A DNA stretch of 64,000 bases from positions 1 through 64,000 of the forward strand of contig CAKOOH010000004.1 in the NCBI GenBank assembly GCA_934098485.1, given 5' to 3'. This DNA is from an uncultured Bacilli bacterium. Lineage in GTDB: Bacteria > Bacillota_I > Bacilli_A > RF39 > UBA660. Position 1 is the first letter of the stretch, and each line of letters starts with the position of its first letter. This document shows, in pieces, positions 8,427 through 16,764 of this stretch. The notes beneath the pieces are model-generated. The model ran no database searches. It saw only the letters and a program-made list of their open reading frames with translations, and was not told the origin of the DNA. Made by a program: the position numbers and the translations under genes.

Positions 8427-8981
8427 TTTTTTGTGAAATAGAACAAGATCATCTTGGTGTAAATTATATTTTTGTTCTTCATCTGTATCAATATGTAATT
8501 CAATAAAGGCTTCTTTTGATGTTTTTATTTTAGCATCAAAAGCATATTCATTATTAATATAAACATTTACGCTTTCTTTATTTTCTAAATTTAATCTCTT
8601 GGCTGTTTCTTCATCCATATGAATATGTTTTTCTGCAAGAATTAAGCCTTCATTTAAGTATACTTCTTTGTTTGGACCTACTAATATAATAGGTAAACTT
8701 CCATTCAAATCATGACTTTGTCTTCTAGGAGGATTAACTCCTAAAATTTTAGCGTCACTTTCATTAATTTCTACTTGATTATAGTCTCTTAAAGGCCCTA
8801 CAATCCTAACATGATTAATTATTTGATTATTCCATTTTATATCTAATGTATCAGTACTAGCAAACTGGGTAGGCTGTTTTAAATAGTTCCTAACTTCCAT
8901 TTCTTTAGATCCAAATAATTCTTCGTATATTTCTTTAGTTAAATGAATGTGTCTTTTACTGACACCAACTGGTATAATCAT
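8424..8981 (-). CDS. pduL: PduL-type phosphate acyltransferase (phosphotransacylase)
   Basis: 185 aa. The PduL family interconverts acyl-CoA and acyl-phosphate (propionyl or acetyl). The family motifs are present: VSKRHIHLT (His11, His13), VGPLRDYNQVEI, AEKHIHMDEE and ELHIDTDEEQ. Together they carry the zinc-binding histidines of the two beta-barrels. No encapsulation peptide or microcompartment genes are nearby, so a housekeeping role in acetate metabolism (acetyl-phosphate for ATP formation) is more likely than propanediol use; that is inference. RBS GGTGAT precedes ATG. A terminator follows. Confidence 0.9.
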   Translation of the reverse strand: MIIPVGVSKRHIHLTKEIYEELFGSKEMEVRNYLKQPTQFASTDTLDIKWNNQIINHVRIVGPLRDYNQVEINESDAKILGVNPPRRQSHDLNGSLPIILVGPNKEVYLNEGLILAEKHIHMDEETAKRLNLENKESVNVYINNEYAFDAKIKTSKEAFIELHIDTDEEQKYNLHQDDLVLFHKK

Positions 8982-9022
8982 ACTATCACCATGTTAAATT
9001 ATATCATGATGCTTGTCTTAAT

Positions 9023-9460
9023 TTATAAATATTTCTTTAATTTGACAATTGCATTACTTTGAAAGTCTTTAAAATCTCTAATTATTTTTTTGATATCTTC
9101 GTCAATATCTTCATCAAAAGTTCCAAACATTTTAGTCATTTCTATTTCGCCCATAGTTAAACCTTTAATTAACATGTCTGCTATGGCGGCATCACTGTTA
9201 TCTTTTAATACTTGCATTTTAATTCCCATGTCAGCACTTATAGTGGCCCCTTTACCAAACCCTTGGCCTTTTTCATTTAAATTAGTTAAAAGTTTTTCAC
9301 TATCATTTTGAAACTGCTCATAACTATTTAATATATCTTCTACAATGGGCGTAATTTTATTATCTTTATTTTCTAATGTTTTTAAGAGAGTTTTTGTTGA
9401 TTCGGCTCCCATTTTAGCATTTTTATAAACATAATTAATAATTTCTAATTCGTCTTTCAT
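9023..9460 (-). CDS. Small all-helical hypothetical protein
   Basis: 145 aa from the ATG at 9460, chosen because GGTGAT lies 3 nt before it; an in-frame ATG 24 bp further upstream has no site. The sequence is nearly all helical and acidic/lysine-rich (for example KDELEIINYVYKNAKMG at the start), with a Gly-rich turn GQGFGKGA near the middle. The pattern recalls ferritin-like four-helix bundles, but no metal-ligand signature is clear. No signal peptide. It lies between the ABC exporter and pduL. Function unknown. Confidence 0.7.
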   Translation of the reverse strand: MKDELEIINYVYKNAKMGAESTKTLLKTLENKDNKITPIVEDILNSYEQFQNDSEKLLTNLNEKGQGFGKGATISADMGIKMQVLKDNSDAAIADMLIKGLTMGEIEMTKMFGTFDEDIDEDIKKIIRDFKDFQSNAIVKLKKYL

Positions 9461-9498
9461 TAAATCACCATTATTATTTTGCACTTTTTTAGATGATT

Positions 9499-11388
9499 TT
9501 ATTCATTAGATTTTAAGGAATCAATTATACGTTTTTTGCTTGCTTTACTCGCCGGAATAAAACTAGAAATATAGGAAATAATGATACTAAATATAAGAAT
9601 AAATAAGATTATATTTATATTTAATGATGCTAAATTTTTTATTTCTATTTTTTGATATATCCATGTACTTAAAAGTTTGTTTAAAATTAAACATAATGTA
9701 ATACTGATAAAAAAGGAAAACAAGCAAATTATATTACTTTCACAAATAAATATTTTTTTAATATGCCGATTTTTATAACCAATACTTTTTAAAATACCAA
9801 TTTCTTTCGTTCTTTCTAAAGTATTTATAAAAGTTATAATATAAATCATAAAAATAGAAACAATTATAGATATAACACTAAATAATATTAAAATAATACT
9901 TATAGTTTTAATCAAATTTTTTAAAAGCGATAACGTACTTTCGGCATTATCAATAATATTTACATTTTTTAAATTTTCTTTAATAGTTATTTTACTATGA
10001 TAATTTCGGGGATAAATATAGATATCTGTGATAGGACGATCAAATAGATTACTTTGATATAAGATTCCATTTAAAGATGAATAATATGAATTATCGCTTT
10101 TTACAAAACCAACTATTTTAAGTTTTTGATTATTAACAATAAATGAAGTATTTAAATAGTCTTTATAATTACTTTTAAAAATATTTAAATAGTTATAAAC
10201 ACTTTCACTTAAACTATTATTATAATTTAATAATAGTACGACTTCATTATTATTACGAGGATATCTTCCTCTTATAAGGGTAAACTTCTTATAATCATTG
10301 ATGACATAAGAGACTTTTTTAAAATTATAGTCAATGTCTTTATAGTAAGTTATTTCTTCATAAAGATGGGGATTTAGATTTTCTACTTGTTTGAGTAAAT
10401 CTTTTGTTATAGAATTGGTAATTAAAGAATAATCTTTGGTAACGGAAAAGTCGCCGGTAATAATTTTTTCTTCTTTTAAAACATCATTGTTAAGACTTAT
10501 TCCTTCTTTACTTATAATTAGGGGATAATTATATAAATATTCTTGTTCATATTTGTTTATTTCTTTAGAAAAGCCATTTTTAATAGATAAAATTAAAGAT
10601 AAACTAAGTAACCCAATAGCAAAAGCTAAGGATGTTAAAATACATCTTTTCTTTTTTACTTTAATATTTTTTAAACTTATTTTTAGTATATCTTTAAAAG
10701 GAACTTTAAAATTACTTAATTTAATACTTTGGGGTATTATACCGTAAAAAGGATTTGTGTCACTTTTAATACTTCCATCTTCAATTCTAATAATACGATC
10801 ACCATATTTTTGTGCTAAAAATTCATTATGAGTAACAACAATAACTAATTTATTTTTTGATGCCTTTTTTAATAAATCCATAACAGCCAAACTGTTTTCA
10901 GAATCTAAAGCACCTGTTGGTTCATCTGCTAAAATAACACTAGTATTTTGCATTAAACACCTACAAATGGCGATTCTTTGTTTTTCACCGCCAGATAATT
11001 TATTGATATTTTCTTTTTTATTAACACCATCTAGTTTTAAATTTTTTATTATTTTTTGATAGTTAGAGATCTTTTTATTTAAATTAGGCAGTAAAAAAAG
11101 ATTATCATAAAAATTTAAATTGGTAAGCAAGTTATAATCTTGAAATATAAAACTGACAATTTGATTATGATATTTATAATCAGAAATATTTTTAATATCA
11201 TTATTATAATATAAAATATTACCTTTCGTAGGGATATCAATTTTACCGATTAAATTTAAAAGAGTCGTTTTGCCAGAACCTGATGGGCCCAGAATAAAAG
11301 CTAACCCTTTTTCTCTAAATTTTAAATTTATATTTTTTAAAATAACATTATTGTTTATTTCTTTTGTAACATTGTTAATACATATCAT
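9499..11388 (-). CDS. ABC transporter, fused ATPase and FtsX-type permease
   Basis: 629 aa. Residues 1-215 are an ABC ATPase of the LolD/MacB type: Walker A GPSGSGKTTLLN, signature LSGGEKQRIAICR, Walker B VILADEPTGALDS. From about 245 there is one transmembrane helix, a large extracytoplasmic domain (270-480), then three C-terminal helices of the FtsX/MacB type, including TLERTKEIGILKSIGYK, a typical FtsX cytosolic loop. Such proteins drive mechanotransmission-type export or antimicrobial-peptide resistance rather than bulk transport. RBS AAAGG precedes ATG. A possible 32-codon ORF lies 82 bp upstream. No two-component system is adjacent. Confidence 0.9.
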   Translation of the reverse strand: MICINNVTKEINNNVILKNINLKFREKGLAFILGPSGSGKTTLLNLIGKIDIPTKGNILYYNNDIKNISDYKYHNQIVSFIFQDYNLLTNLNFYDNLFLLPNLNKKISNYQKIIKNLKLDGVNKKENINKLSGGEKQRIAICRCLMQNTSVILADEPTGALDSENSLAVMDLLKKASKNKLVIVVTHNEFLAQKYGDRIIRIEDGSIKSDTNPFYGIIPQSIKLSNFKVPFKDILKISLKNIKVKKKRCILTSLAFAIGLLSLSLILSIKNGFSKEINKYEQEYLYNYPLIISKEGISLNNDVLKEEKIITGDFSVTKDYSLITNSITKDLLKQVENLNPHLYEEITYYKDIDYNFKKVSYVINDYKKFTLIRGRYPRNNNEVVLLLNYNNSLSESVYNYLNIFKSNYKDYLNTSFIVNNQKLKIVGFVKSDNSYYSSLNGILYQSNLFDRPITDIYIYPRNYHSKITIKENLKNVNIIDNAESTLSLLKNLIKTISIILILFSVISIIVSIFMIYIITFINTLERTKEIGILKSIGYKNRHIKKIFICESNIICLFSFFISITLCLILNKLLSTWIYQKIEIKNLASLNINIILFILIFSIIISYISSFIPASKASKKRIIDSLKSNE

Positions 11389-11469
11389 TTATTTTTTCCT
11401 TTCATAATATATATTAACGAGAAATTTTGGATTTCCTTTTTTTCGTAAAAAAAAATTGACAATGCAAAA

Positions 11470-11568
11470 TCAAGAATTTGATTTTCTATCGACTTTAATA
11501 CCTAGTATCTGAATATCTTTACAAATTATTTCTTCTAGCATAATGCCTGATGTGTTTTTTATTATCAT
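11470..11568 (-). CDS. Possible 32-aa leader peptide or small protein
   Basis: The frame ATG (11568) to TGA (11470) encodes 32 residues beginning MIIKNTSGIMLEEIICKDIQ. An AGAGG site lies about 13 nt upstream, rather far. An 8-bp stem (AAAATCAA/TTGATTTT) spans the stop codon, and a T run follows about 10 nt later. It could be a leader peptide with an attenuator in front of the ABC exporter, a small secreted peptide, or chance. I do not recognise a family. Confidence 0.3.
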   Translation of the reverse strand: MIIKNTSGIMLEEIICKDIQILGIKVDRKSNS

Positions 11569-11627
11569 TATTATTACTTGTTACCTCTCATAACATAAAA
11601 TATTTTTTTAATAATTAAACAGACTAC

Positions 11628-11990
11628 TTATTTCTCTGCGGTGTCTATCAGATTTTTCATTTCTTTAATTTTTGTTTCTAATTGAACTCTATATTCTTCC
11701 TCAATAAAATTAAAGTCATTACCAACTTCTAATATAAAATCTTTTAAGTTCTTCGGCTATTTTAATAAGTTCTATATAGTGAGAACAACTTAATTTGGCA
11801 GACACTGTCTTCCAAATTAGATACATTAGATAAAATTTTGTTAATACATATTATTTTTTTAATAAGTTCTATATAGTGAGAACAATTCAACTGCGACAAC
11901 GCTGTCGTCGTAATTGAAAAACAAGTATAAAATTTTCTTATTCTTTCTAAATTGCTTTTAGAAAATTCTTTACCAAATTTAACCTTTCGA
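11628..11990 (-). pseudogene. Decayed DUF1016 (YhcG-type PD-(D/E)XK nuclease) gene with duplicated segment
   Basis: Minus-strand translation in pieces gives KFGKEFSKSNLERIRKFY then CSHYIELIK from 11980 to about 11857. A second piece follows, WKTVSAKLSCSHYIELIK then IAEELKRFYI (11814 to about 11730). After a frameshift the last piece is KDFILEVGNDFNFIEEEY, ending at a TAA at 11628-11630. The first two match the DUF1016 N-terminal pattern (FSRSNL..MR.FY...VSAKLSWSHYIELL.I); the last resembles its C-terminal nuclease part. The central region is missing and the SHYIELIK segment is present twice, so the gene is dead. It fills most of the 630-bp gap between pssA and the ABC exporter. Confidence 0.75.
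11760..11885. repeat. 29-bp direct repeat, each copy next to a different perfect-stem hairpin
   Basis: The 29-bp sequence ttttaataagttctatatag plus tgagaacaa occurs at 11760-11788 and 11857-11885. It is itself an interrupted palindrome (GTTCT/AGAAC). Each copy is followed by a hairpin of unrelated sequence: 11789-11820 (stem TAATTTGG/CCAAATTA) and 11883-11917 (arms CAATT/AATTG and CGACA/TGTCG). The repeat corresponds to the duplicated SHYIELIK coding segment of the DUF1016 remnant. Confidence 0.8.
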
Positions 11991-12001
11991 TGGGCATAAG
12001 A

Positions 12002-12022
12002 AAATTACCTTAATGGTAATTT
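12002..12022 (-). terminator. Possible weak terminator after pssA
   Basis: AAATTACC-TTAAT-GGTAATTT hairpin overlaps the pssA stop codon, followed on the minus strand by TTTCTTAT. The AT-rich stem and short T run make it weak. Confidence 0.4.
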
Positions 12023-12650
12023 AACGGCATATTATGAATTTAATTAAAACACCTAAAATAAGAATAACACCTAATATGGATAAAACAATTTTAGCATTAT
12101 CATCTAATTTCTTAATTTTTATGCGGTAGATAAATGATAGTCCAACTATTACAAAAAAGATTGAAGCGATTATATCAAAATATTTAAATTTTAGAAAAAA
12201 ACATGCTAAATATATTAATGGATAAATAACAGATATAGTGGTAATTGGAGCACCAATAAAGTATCCTTTTTCACTTTTCTTACAAATATCTAAAGTATTA
12301 AAATACGCTAAACGAATCATGCCACACAAACTATAAAAGATTAGGCAAGCCCATGCATAATAACAATTTTTTGGTAAACAACAAACAGTTAATACTAAAG
12401 GAAAAACACCAAAAGAAATTAAATCTGATAATGAATCAAGTTGAACGCCATAGACTGATTGCTCTTTAGTTGCTTCTTTTCTTCTTGCTAATTTCCCATC
12501 AAAAGCATCACAAATTCCGGCTAGTATTAAACAGAAAATTGGTAATAAGCGGTTTCCATTAATTGCAAAAACAATACCTAAAAGTGCTAAAGATGTTCCA
12601 GTCATTGTTAATAAATCGCAGTCGCGATAGTATCCTATAAATTTTTTCAT
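12021..12650 (-). CDS. pssA: CDP-diacylglycerol-serine O-phosphatidyltransferase family protein
   Basis: 209 aa membrane enzyme of the CDP-alcohol phosphatidyltransferase family. The signature D-x2-DG-x2-AR-x-G-x3-D-x3-D is intact from about residue 44: DAFDGKLARR, later GVQLDSLSDL. PssA-type enzymes make phosphatidylserine from CDP-diacylglycerol. Substrate assignment within the family (serine against inositol or glycerophosphate) rests on overall similarity and length. RBS AAGGAG lies before the ATG, 5 bp after the HAD-GtrA gene, so the two are cotranscribed. Confidence 0.85.
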   Translation of the reverse strand: MKKFIGYYRDCDLLTMTGTSLALLGIVFAINGNRLLPIFCLILAGICDAFDGKLARRKEATKEQSVYGVQLDSLSDLISFGVFPLVLTVCCLPKNCYYAWACLIFYSLCGMIRLAYFNTLDICKKSEKGYFIGAPITTISVIYPLIYLACFFLKFKYFDIIASIFFVIVGLSFIYRIKIKKLDDNAKIVLSILGVILILGVLIKFIICR

Positions 12651-12655
12651 TTTTT

Positions 12656-13660
12656 TTACTCCTTTTTATTAGTTTTAAATACTAATAATTTACTTAAAAT
12701 ATAATTGCCAATTACTACTACTACTTGTACTATTAATTTGGCTATCATGTCATCTAATTTGATTTTCTCTACAAACAATATCATTAATAAAGTGTCTAAA
12801 ATTAAAGTTGCTACTCTGGATGCCGTGAAGCTTATAAATTCTTTTAATTTTTGAGTGCTTTTACTATGAAAAACGAACCACCTATTGGTAAAATAAGCAA
12901 ATAATACAGCTACGATCCAAGATAAAACATTAGATGCTATATAATTGATATTTAAACTTTTAGAAAATAAAGCGTAAGACAAAACAGAAACAACAGTTGT
13001 TAAAGCCCCGATTATTAGATAATTCCAAAGTTCTTCATTTTTATGATATATTCCCCAGCCGAAGTCCCAAAATCTTTTAAATATGTTAGGCTTATAAGTT
13101 TTGTAATCATATAATTTATTTTTTTTGACAAAATAACTTTTTTCAGCAAGGTCTAACAAAGGCTTATCATTATCAGAATCACTATACATTTCTTTAATAA
13201 TAGCCTTAGGATATTTTTGATAGAAGTTTTTCACTTTGACTTCTTTGGAATTATTTGGCTCATAAAACTTACCATTATGTTTATCAACATTAGAAGCGAT
13301 TAAATCTTTAACTTTTAATTTATTACATATTGGTTTTAAAAGAAATTCAGGTGAAGCAGAAATTATTATGTCATTAGAATGGTCTTTTTCTAAATAAAAC
13401 TTTTTGACTTTCTTTTCATTTTCTTTCCAAAAGTTTTCCACCATTTTATCGATGTTTTCCACATCATTTAGAAAAGAAAATAGTTCTTCTTTACATTCAG
13501 TTATATTTATATATTTCGTTTTATATCTAAAAAAGGCTAATATCATTTTAGGAAAGCGTTTATAAATTTTCTTATTATGTTTTAGGCAATATTTAAAAAA
13601 ATCTACCGAACTATCGCCATCATAGATAGTGCTATCAAAATCGTACAATATCATTTGCAT
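12656..13660 (-). CDS. HAD-IB-type phosphatase fused to GtrA-like membrane domain
   Basis: 334 aa. Residues 1-195 form a HAD phosphatase domain: motif I DFDSTIYDGD (residues 7-16), motif II IISASPEF and motif III-IV region MYSDSDNDKPLLDLA. Residues about 212-330 are four membrane helices of the GtrA family: LWNYLIIGALTTVVSVLSYA, then AYFTNRWFVFHSKS. GtrA proteins are linked to flipping of polyprenyl-phosphate sugars. HAD-IB enzymes include lipid phosphatases such as PgpC. Operon position with pssA and next to tagO suggests a substrate of lipid or lipid-linked type; this is inference. No second ORF break is seen, so the fusion is real in this sequence. Confidence 0.85.
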   Translation of the reverse strand: MQMILYDFDSTIYDGDSSVDFFKYCLKHNKKIYKRFPKMILAFFRYKTKYINITECKEELFSFLNDVENIDKMVENFWKENEKKVKKFYLEKDHSNDIIISASPEFLLKPICNKLKVKDLIASNVDKHNGKFYEPNNSKEVKVKNFYQKYPKAIIKEMYSDSDNDKPLLDLAEKSYFVKKNKLYDYKTYKPNIFKRFWDFGWGIYHKNEELWNYLIIGALTTVVSVLSYALFSKSLNINYIASNVLSWIVAVLFAYFTNRWFVFHSKSTQKLKEFISFTASRVATLILDTLLMILFVEKIKLDDMIAKLIVQVVVVIGNYILSKLLVFKTNKKE

Positions 13661-13683
13661 TTTACATCACGTTATAATTGTAT

Positions 13684-13715
13684 CAAAAAAAAGCGTTTTA
13701 TTAAACACTTTTTGA
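13684..13715 (-). terminator. Terminator after tagO
   Basis: Minus strand AAGTGTTT-AATA-AAACGCTT (one G-U pair) followed by eight T. Confidence 0.75.
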
Positions 13716-13730
13716 TTTTTTTAAATTTTG

Positions 13731-14780
13731 TTAATTTTTATTTTGTTTATTATGCTTAAATAAAATGTCAGTTTTAAACAATAATATTATAATTATTATT
13801 AATAGGATAATATATAAAATAATTGACAATCTATTATCACCTAAAGCATAAAATATAGAAATAGTAGCACAAATCATATTTATTCCATACATGATTAATA
13901 CAGTTTTTTTAGTTGATTTATTTAGTTTTAAAAGTTGGTGATGAATGTGTTCTTTGTCAGCAGTGCCTATACTTTCTCCTTTGATAATTCTTCTAATCAT
14001 TGCTAAAATTGTATCTAATATTGGTAAAAATAAGATTATAATAGGAATGATAAGAGAAGTAACAGTAGCTGCTTTATAACCTAAAAGCGCTATTACAGAA
14101 ATCATAAATCCTAAAAACATACTTCCTGTATCCCCCATAAATATGGAAGCGGGATTAAAATTATAAACAAGAAAACCTAAAGTAGATCCTAACATTATTA
14201 AGCAAAGGGTTACATCTAAAGTTCTATAACGATCTAAGCAAAAAGCAATTATAAAAATGGTTAGGAAAAAAATCGAACAAGTTCCACCGGCCAAACCATC
14301 TAAACCATCAATTAAATTAATAGCATTTATAATGGAAACAATAAATAATATTGCTAAAGGATATCCCCAATTATAGAATTCTATATTTAAGCCAAATGCT
14401 GATAGGGATGGTAAATAGATATTACCATAAAATACTACTACCGATGCGGCTACAACTTGTCCGACGAATTTATAACTTGCTTTAATTGGTTTTATATCGT
14501 CACAAATTCCTAAAATAATAAGTAAGGTTCCACCTATTAATATAGATATCATTTGAGTTGTAACTTCTCCAAAGAAAATGTATCCAATTAGAAATGATAA
14601 AAATATAGCAAGTCCGCCAAGTCTTGGCATAGGCTTTTTGTGAACTTTTCGTTCATTTGGCATATCAATTGCACCAATATGGTGCGCAATTTTTTTTACG
14701 AGAGGAACTAAAATTAAACTGGAAATAAATGTTGTAATTAAAACTAGAATAATACTGTTCCCATTGACACTGTATTTCAT
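13731..14780 (-). CDS. tagO: Undecaprenyl-phosphate HexNAc-1-phosphate transferase (TagO/WecA family)
   Basis: 349 aa, about ten to eleven membrane helices. It starts lipid-linked glycan synthesis by moving GlcNAc-1-phosphate onto undecaprenyl phosphate. Motifs of the family are present: MPNERKVHKKPMPRLGG at the N-terminus, the metal-binding DD in GICDDIKP, NAINLIDGLDGLAGG, GDTGSMFLGF and the HIHHQLL loop. It sits with mnaA and tagA, whose products supply and extend the same linkage unit, but it has its own transcript because terminators lie on both sides. Confidence 0.93.
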   Translation of the reverse strand: MKYSVNGNSIILVLITTFISSLILVPLVKKIAHHIGAIDMPNERKVHKKPMPRLGGLAIFLSFLIGYIFFGEVTTQMISILIGGTLLIILGICDDIKPIKASYKFVGQVVAASVVVFYGNIYLPSLSAFGLNIEFYNWGYPLAILFIVSIINAINLIDGLDGLAGGTCSIFFLTIFIIAFCLDRYRTLDVTLCLIMLGSTLGFLVYNFNPASIFMGDTGSMFLGFMISVIALLGYKAATVTSLIIPIIILFLPILDTILAMIRRIIKGESIGTADKEHIHHQLLKLNKSTKKTVLIMYGINMICATISIFYALGDNRLSIILYIILLIIIIILLFKTDILFKHNKQNKN

Positions 14781-14901
14781 ATAACACCTTCTAATTGTTA
14801 TTATAACTAAATTTTTCCATAAAAAAAAGATAATTTACGATTTTTGACCGTAATAGCGTAAAAATAATATTATTTTTTTAAGTTATAGACGTTTTTACAT
14901 A

Positions 14902-14933
14902 AAAAAATTAGTAAAGTATATTCACTAATTTAA
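14902..14933 (-). terminator. Terminator after mnaA
   Basis: Minus strand AAATTAGT-GAATATACTTT-ACTAATTTTTTT, overlapping the end of mnaA. It ends the long glycan transcript. Confidence 0.7.
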
Positions 14934-16036
14934 TTTTGAAATTGCGCAATAATAGCATCAACAATTCTTTTACTTGCATGTCCATCACCATATGGATTAG
15001 ATGCATGACTCATTTTTTCATATTCTTTTTTATCAGTTAGTAATTTTTTTGCTTCTTTATATATTGTTTCTTCATCTGTACCAACCAATTTTAAAGTCCC
15101 TGCTTCTATTCCCTCAGGTCTTTCTGTTGTGTCACGAAGTACTAAAACTGGTTTACCAAGTGATGGCGCTTCTTCTTGAACTCCACCACTATCAGACATA
15201 ATCATATAACATTTGTTAATAAAATTATGAAAGTCAAATACTTCTAATGGTTCAATCAACTTAATTCTATCACATCTATCAAATATTTCATTAGCAACTT
15301 CTCTTACCTTAGGATTCATATGTATTGGATATATAACTTTGACATCATCAAATTCATTTACTATTCTTTTAATTGCTTTAAATATATGTCGCATTGGATC
15401 ACCCAAATTTTCTCTTCTATGAGCAGTAACTAGAATAAATTTTTCATTATCTTCTAGCCAATCCAAAACTTCATTACTATAATCATCCTTAATGGTTGTA
15501 GCCATAGCATCAATGGCTGTATTTCCGGTAACATAAATTTTACTGGCATCTATATTTTCAGAAATTAAGTTTTGTTTGCTTAATTCAGTGGGAGCAAAAT
15601 ACATATCGGTCATACAATCGACCATCTGTCTATTCATTTCTTCAGGATAAGGACTATATTTATCATTAGTTCTAAGTCCGGCTTCAACATGGCCAATCGC
15701 AACTTGATTATAAAATGCTGCTAAAGCACCTGCAAAAGTAGTTGTAGTATCACCATGTACCAAAACTATGTCAGGTTTACATTCTTTAATAACTTTTTCT
15801 AACCCAGTTAATGCTCTTGTAGTAATATCACCTAATGTTTGGCCAGATTTCATGATGTTTAAATCATAGTCAGGTTTTATATCAAATGTTTCTAGAACTT
15901 GGTCTAACATTTCTCTATGTTGAGCGGTAACACATACAAGACTTTCGATTTCTTTTCTTTTTTCTAGTTCTTTAACAAGAGGAGCCATTTTTATTGCCTC
16001 TGGTCTTGTTCCAAATATACTTAATACTTTAATCAT
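14930..16036 (-). CDS. mnaA: UDP-N-acetylglucosamine 2-epimerase (non-hydrolysing)
   Basis: 368 aa, typical WecB/MnaA length. It interconverts UDP-GlcNAc and UDP-ManNAc, the second sugar of the teichoic-acid linkage unit. Seen in sequence: FGTRPEAIKMAPLV at the N-terminus, VHGDTTTTFAGALAAFYN, GHVEAGLRTNDKYSPYPEE, TAHRRENLG and SDSGGVQEEAPSLGKPVLVL. It starts 7 bp after tagA, the enzyme that uses its product. Confidence 0.95.
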   Translation of the reverse strand: MIKVLSIFGTRPEAIKMAPLVKELEKRKEIESLVCVTAQHREMLDQVLETFDIKPDYDLNIMKSGQTLGDITTRALTGLEKVIKECKPDIVLVHGDTTTTFAGALAAFYNQVAIGHVEAGLRTNDKYSPYPEEMNRQMVDCMTDMYFAPTELSKQNLISENIDASKIYVTGNTAIDAMATTIKDDYSNEVLDWLEDNEKFILVTAHRRENLGDPMRHIFKAIKRIVNEFDDVKVIYPIHMNPKVREVANEIFDRCDRIKLIEPLEVFDFHNFINKCYMIMSDSGGVQEEAPSLGKPVLVLRDTTERPEGIEAGTLKLVGTDEETIYKEAKKLLTDKKEYEKMSHASNPYGDGHASKRIVDAIIAQFQN

Positions 16037-16043
16037 TTTTCAC

Positions 16044-16754
16044 CTACTTATACTTTTTTACTTTAAATAAAAATTTAACATTACTATTCCAAAATCTCTT
16101 TAATCTTTTAGGCTCACACATGATTCGATATAGCCATTCTAAATTTAATTTAATAAATATTTTGGGTGCTCTTTTTTTAGTTCCACTTAATACGTCAAAA
16201 GATCCACCTACACCAATAAAAACACCTTTTTTAAATTCATCTAAATGTTTGTATATTAATTTTTCTTGGGCTGGTATACCAAGAGCCACCATAACAATGT
16301 CGGGGTTTGCTTTTTTAATATTTTTAAATTCGTTATCTTTGTCAGTTACATATCCATTTGTAGCACCGACTAATTTAATGCTACTGTAATCTTTTTTGAT
16401 AACATTTTTCATTCCTACAATAACTTCTTCTTTACTTCCAAATAAATAAACTTTTAATTTTTTTTCATTAGCATATTCAAGAAGAAATTTAGCAATATCA
16501 ATACCAGCAATTCTTTCTTTTACATTTATGTTAATCATTTTGGCAGCCTTAACTACTCCAATACCATCTGGTACAATTGTTACGTTTTTATCATTTAGCA
16601 TTTTTTGCATTTCAGAATCTTGCTCACTTAACATAAATGTTTCAGGATTGGCGGTAATAATAAAAGTTTTTTCATTATTATCAATCTTGTTTTTTAATAG
16701 TTCACAAAAACTTGTAAACGATTTTGTATATAATCTTTCAAATATTTTTTTCAT
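16044..16754 (-). CDS. tagA: WecG/TagA/CpsF family ManNAc transferase
   Basis: 236 aa from the ATG at 16754, picked because GGAG lies 7 nt upstream; a longer frame would overlap the previous gene. TagA adds ManNAc to undecaprenyl-PP-GlcNAc. Family features: TANPETFMLSEQD, VPDGIGVVKAAK, KVYLFGSKEEV, NPDIVMVALGIPAQEKLI and GVFIGVGGSFDVLSGTKKRAP. It lies between the acyltransferase and mnaA in the long glycan operon. Confidence 0.92.
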   Translation of the reverse strand: MKKIFERLYTKSFTSFCELLKNKIDNNEKTFIITANPETFMLSEQDSEMQKMLNDKNVTIVPDGIGVVKAAKMININVKERIAGIDIAKFLLEYANEKKLKVYLFGSKEEVIVGMKNVIKKDYSSIKLVGATNGYVTDKDNEFKNIKKANPDIVMVALGIPAQEKLIYKHLDEFKKGVFIGVGGSFDVLSGTKKRAPKIFIKLNLEWLYRIMCEPKRLKRFWNSNVKFLFKVKKYK

Positions 16755-16764
16755 GTTTTTCTCC

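Noticed and set aside
11456..11484. Plus-strand TTGACA with a possible -10
   Set aside because: No plus-strand gene follows, and the -10 is poor; the region is AT-rich intergenic DNA.
14821..14880. Palindromic AT stretches and TTTACG/CGTAAA arms upstream of tagO
   Set aside because: Could be an operator, but arms are short, unevenly spaced and without a matching copy elsewhere in the window.
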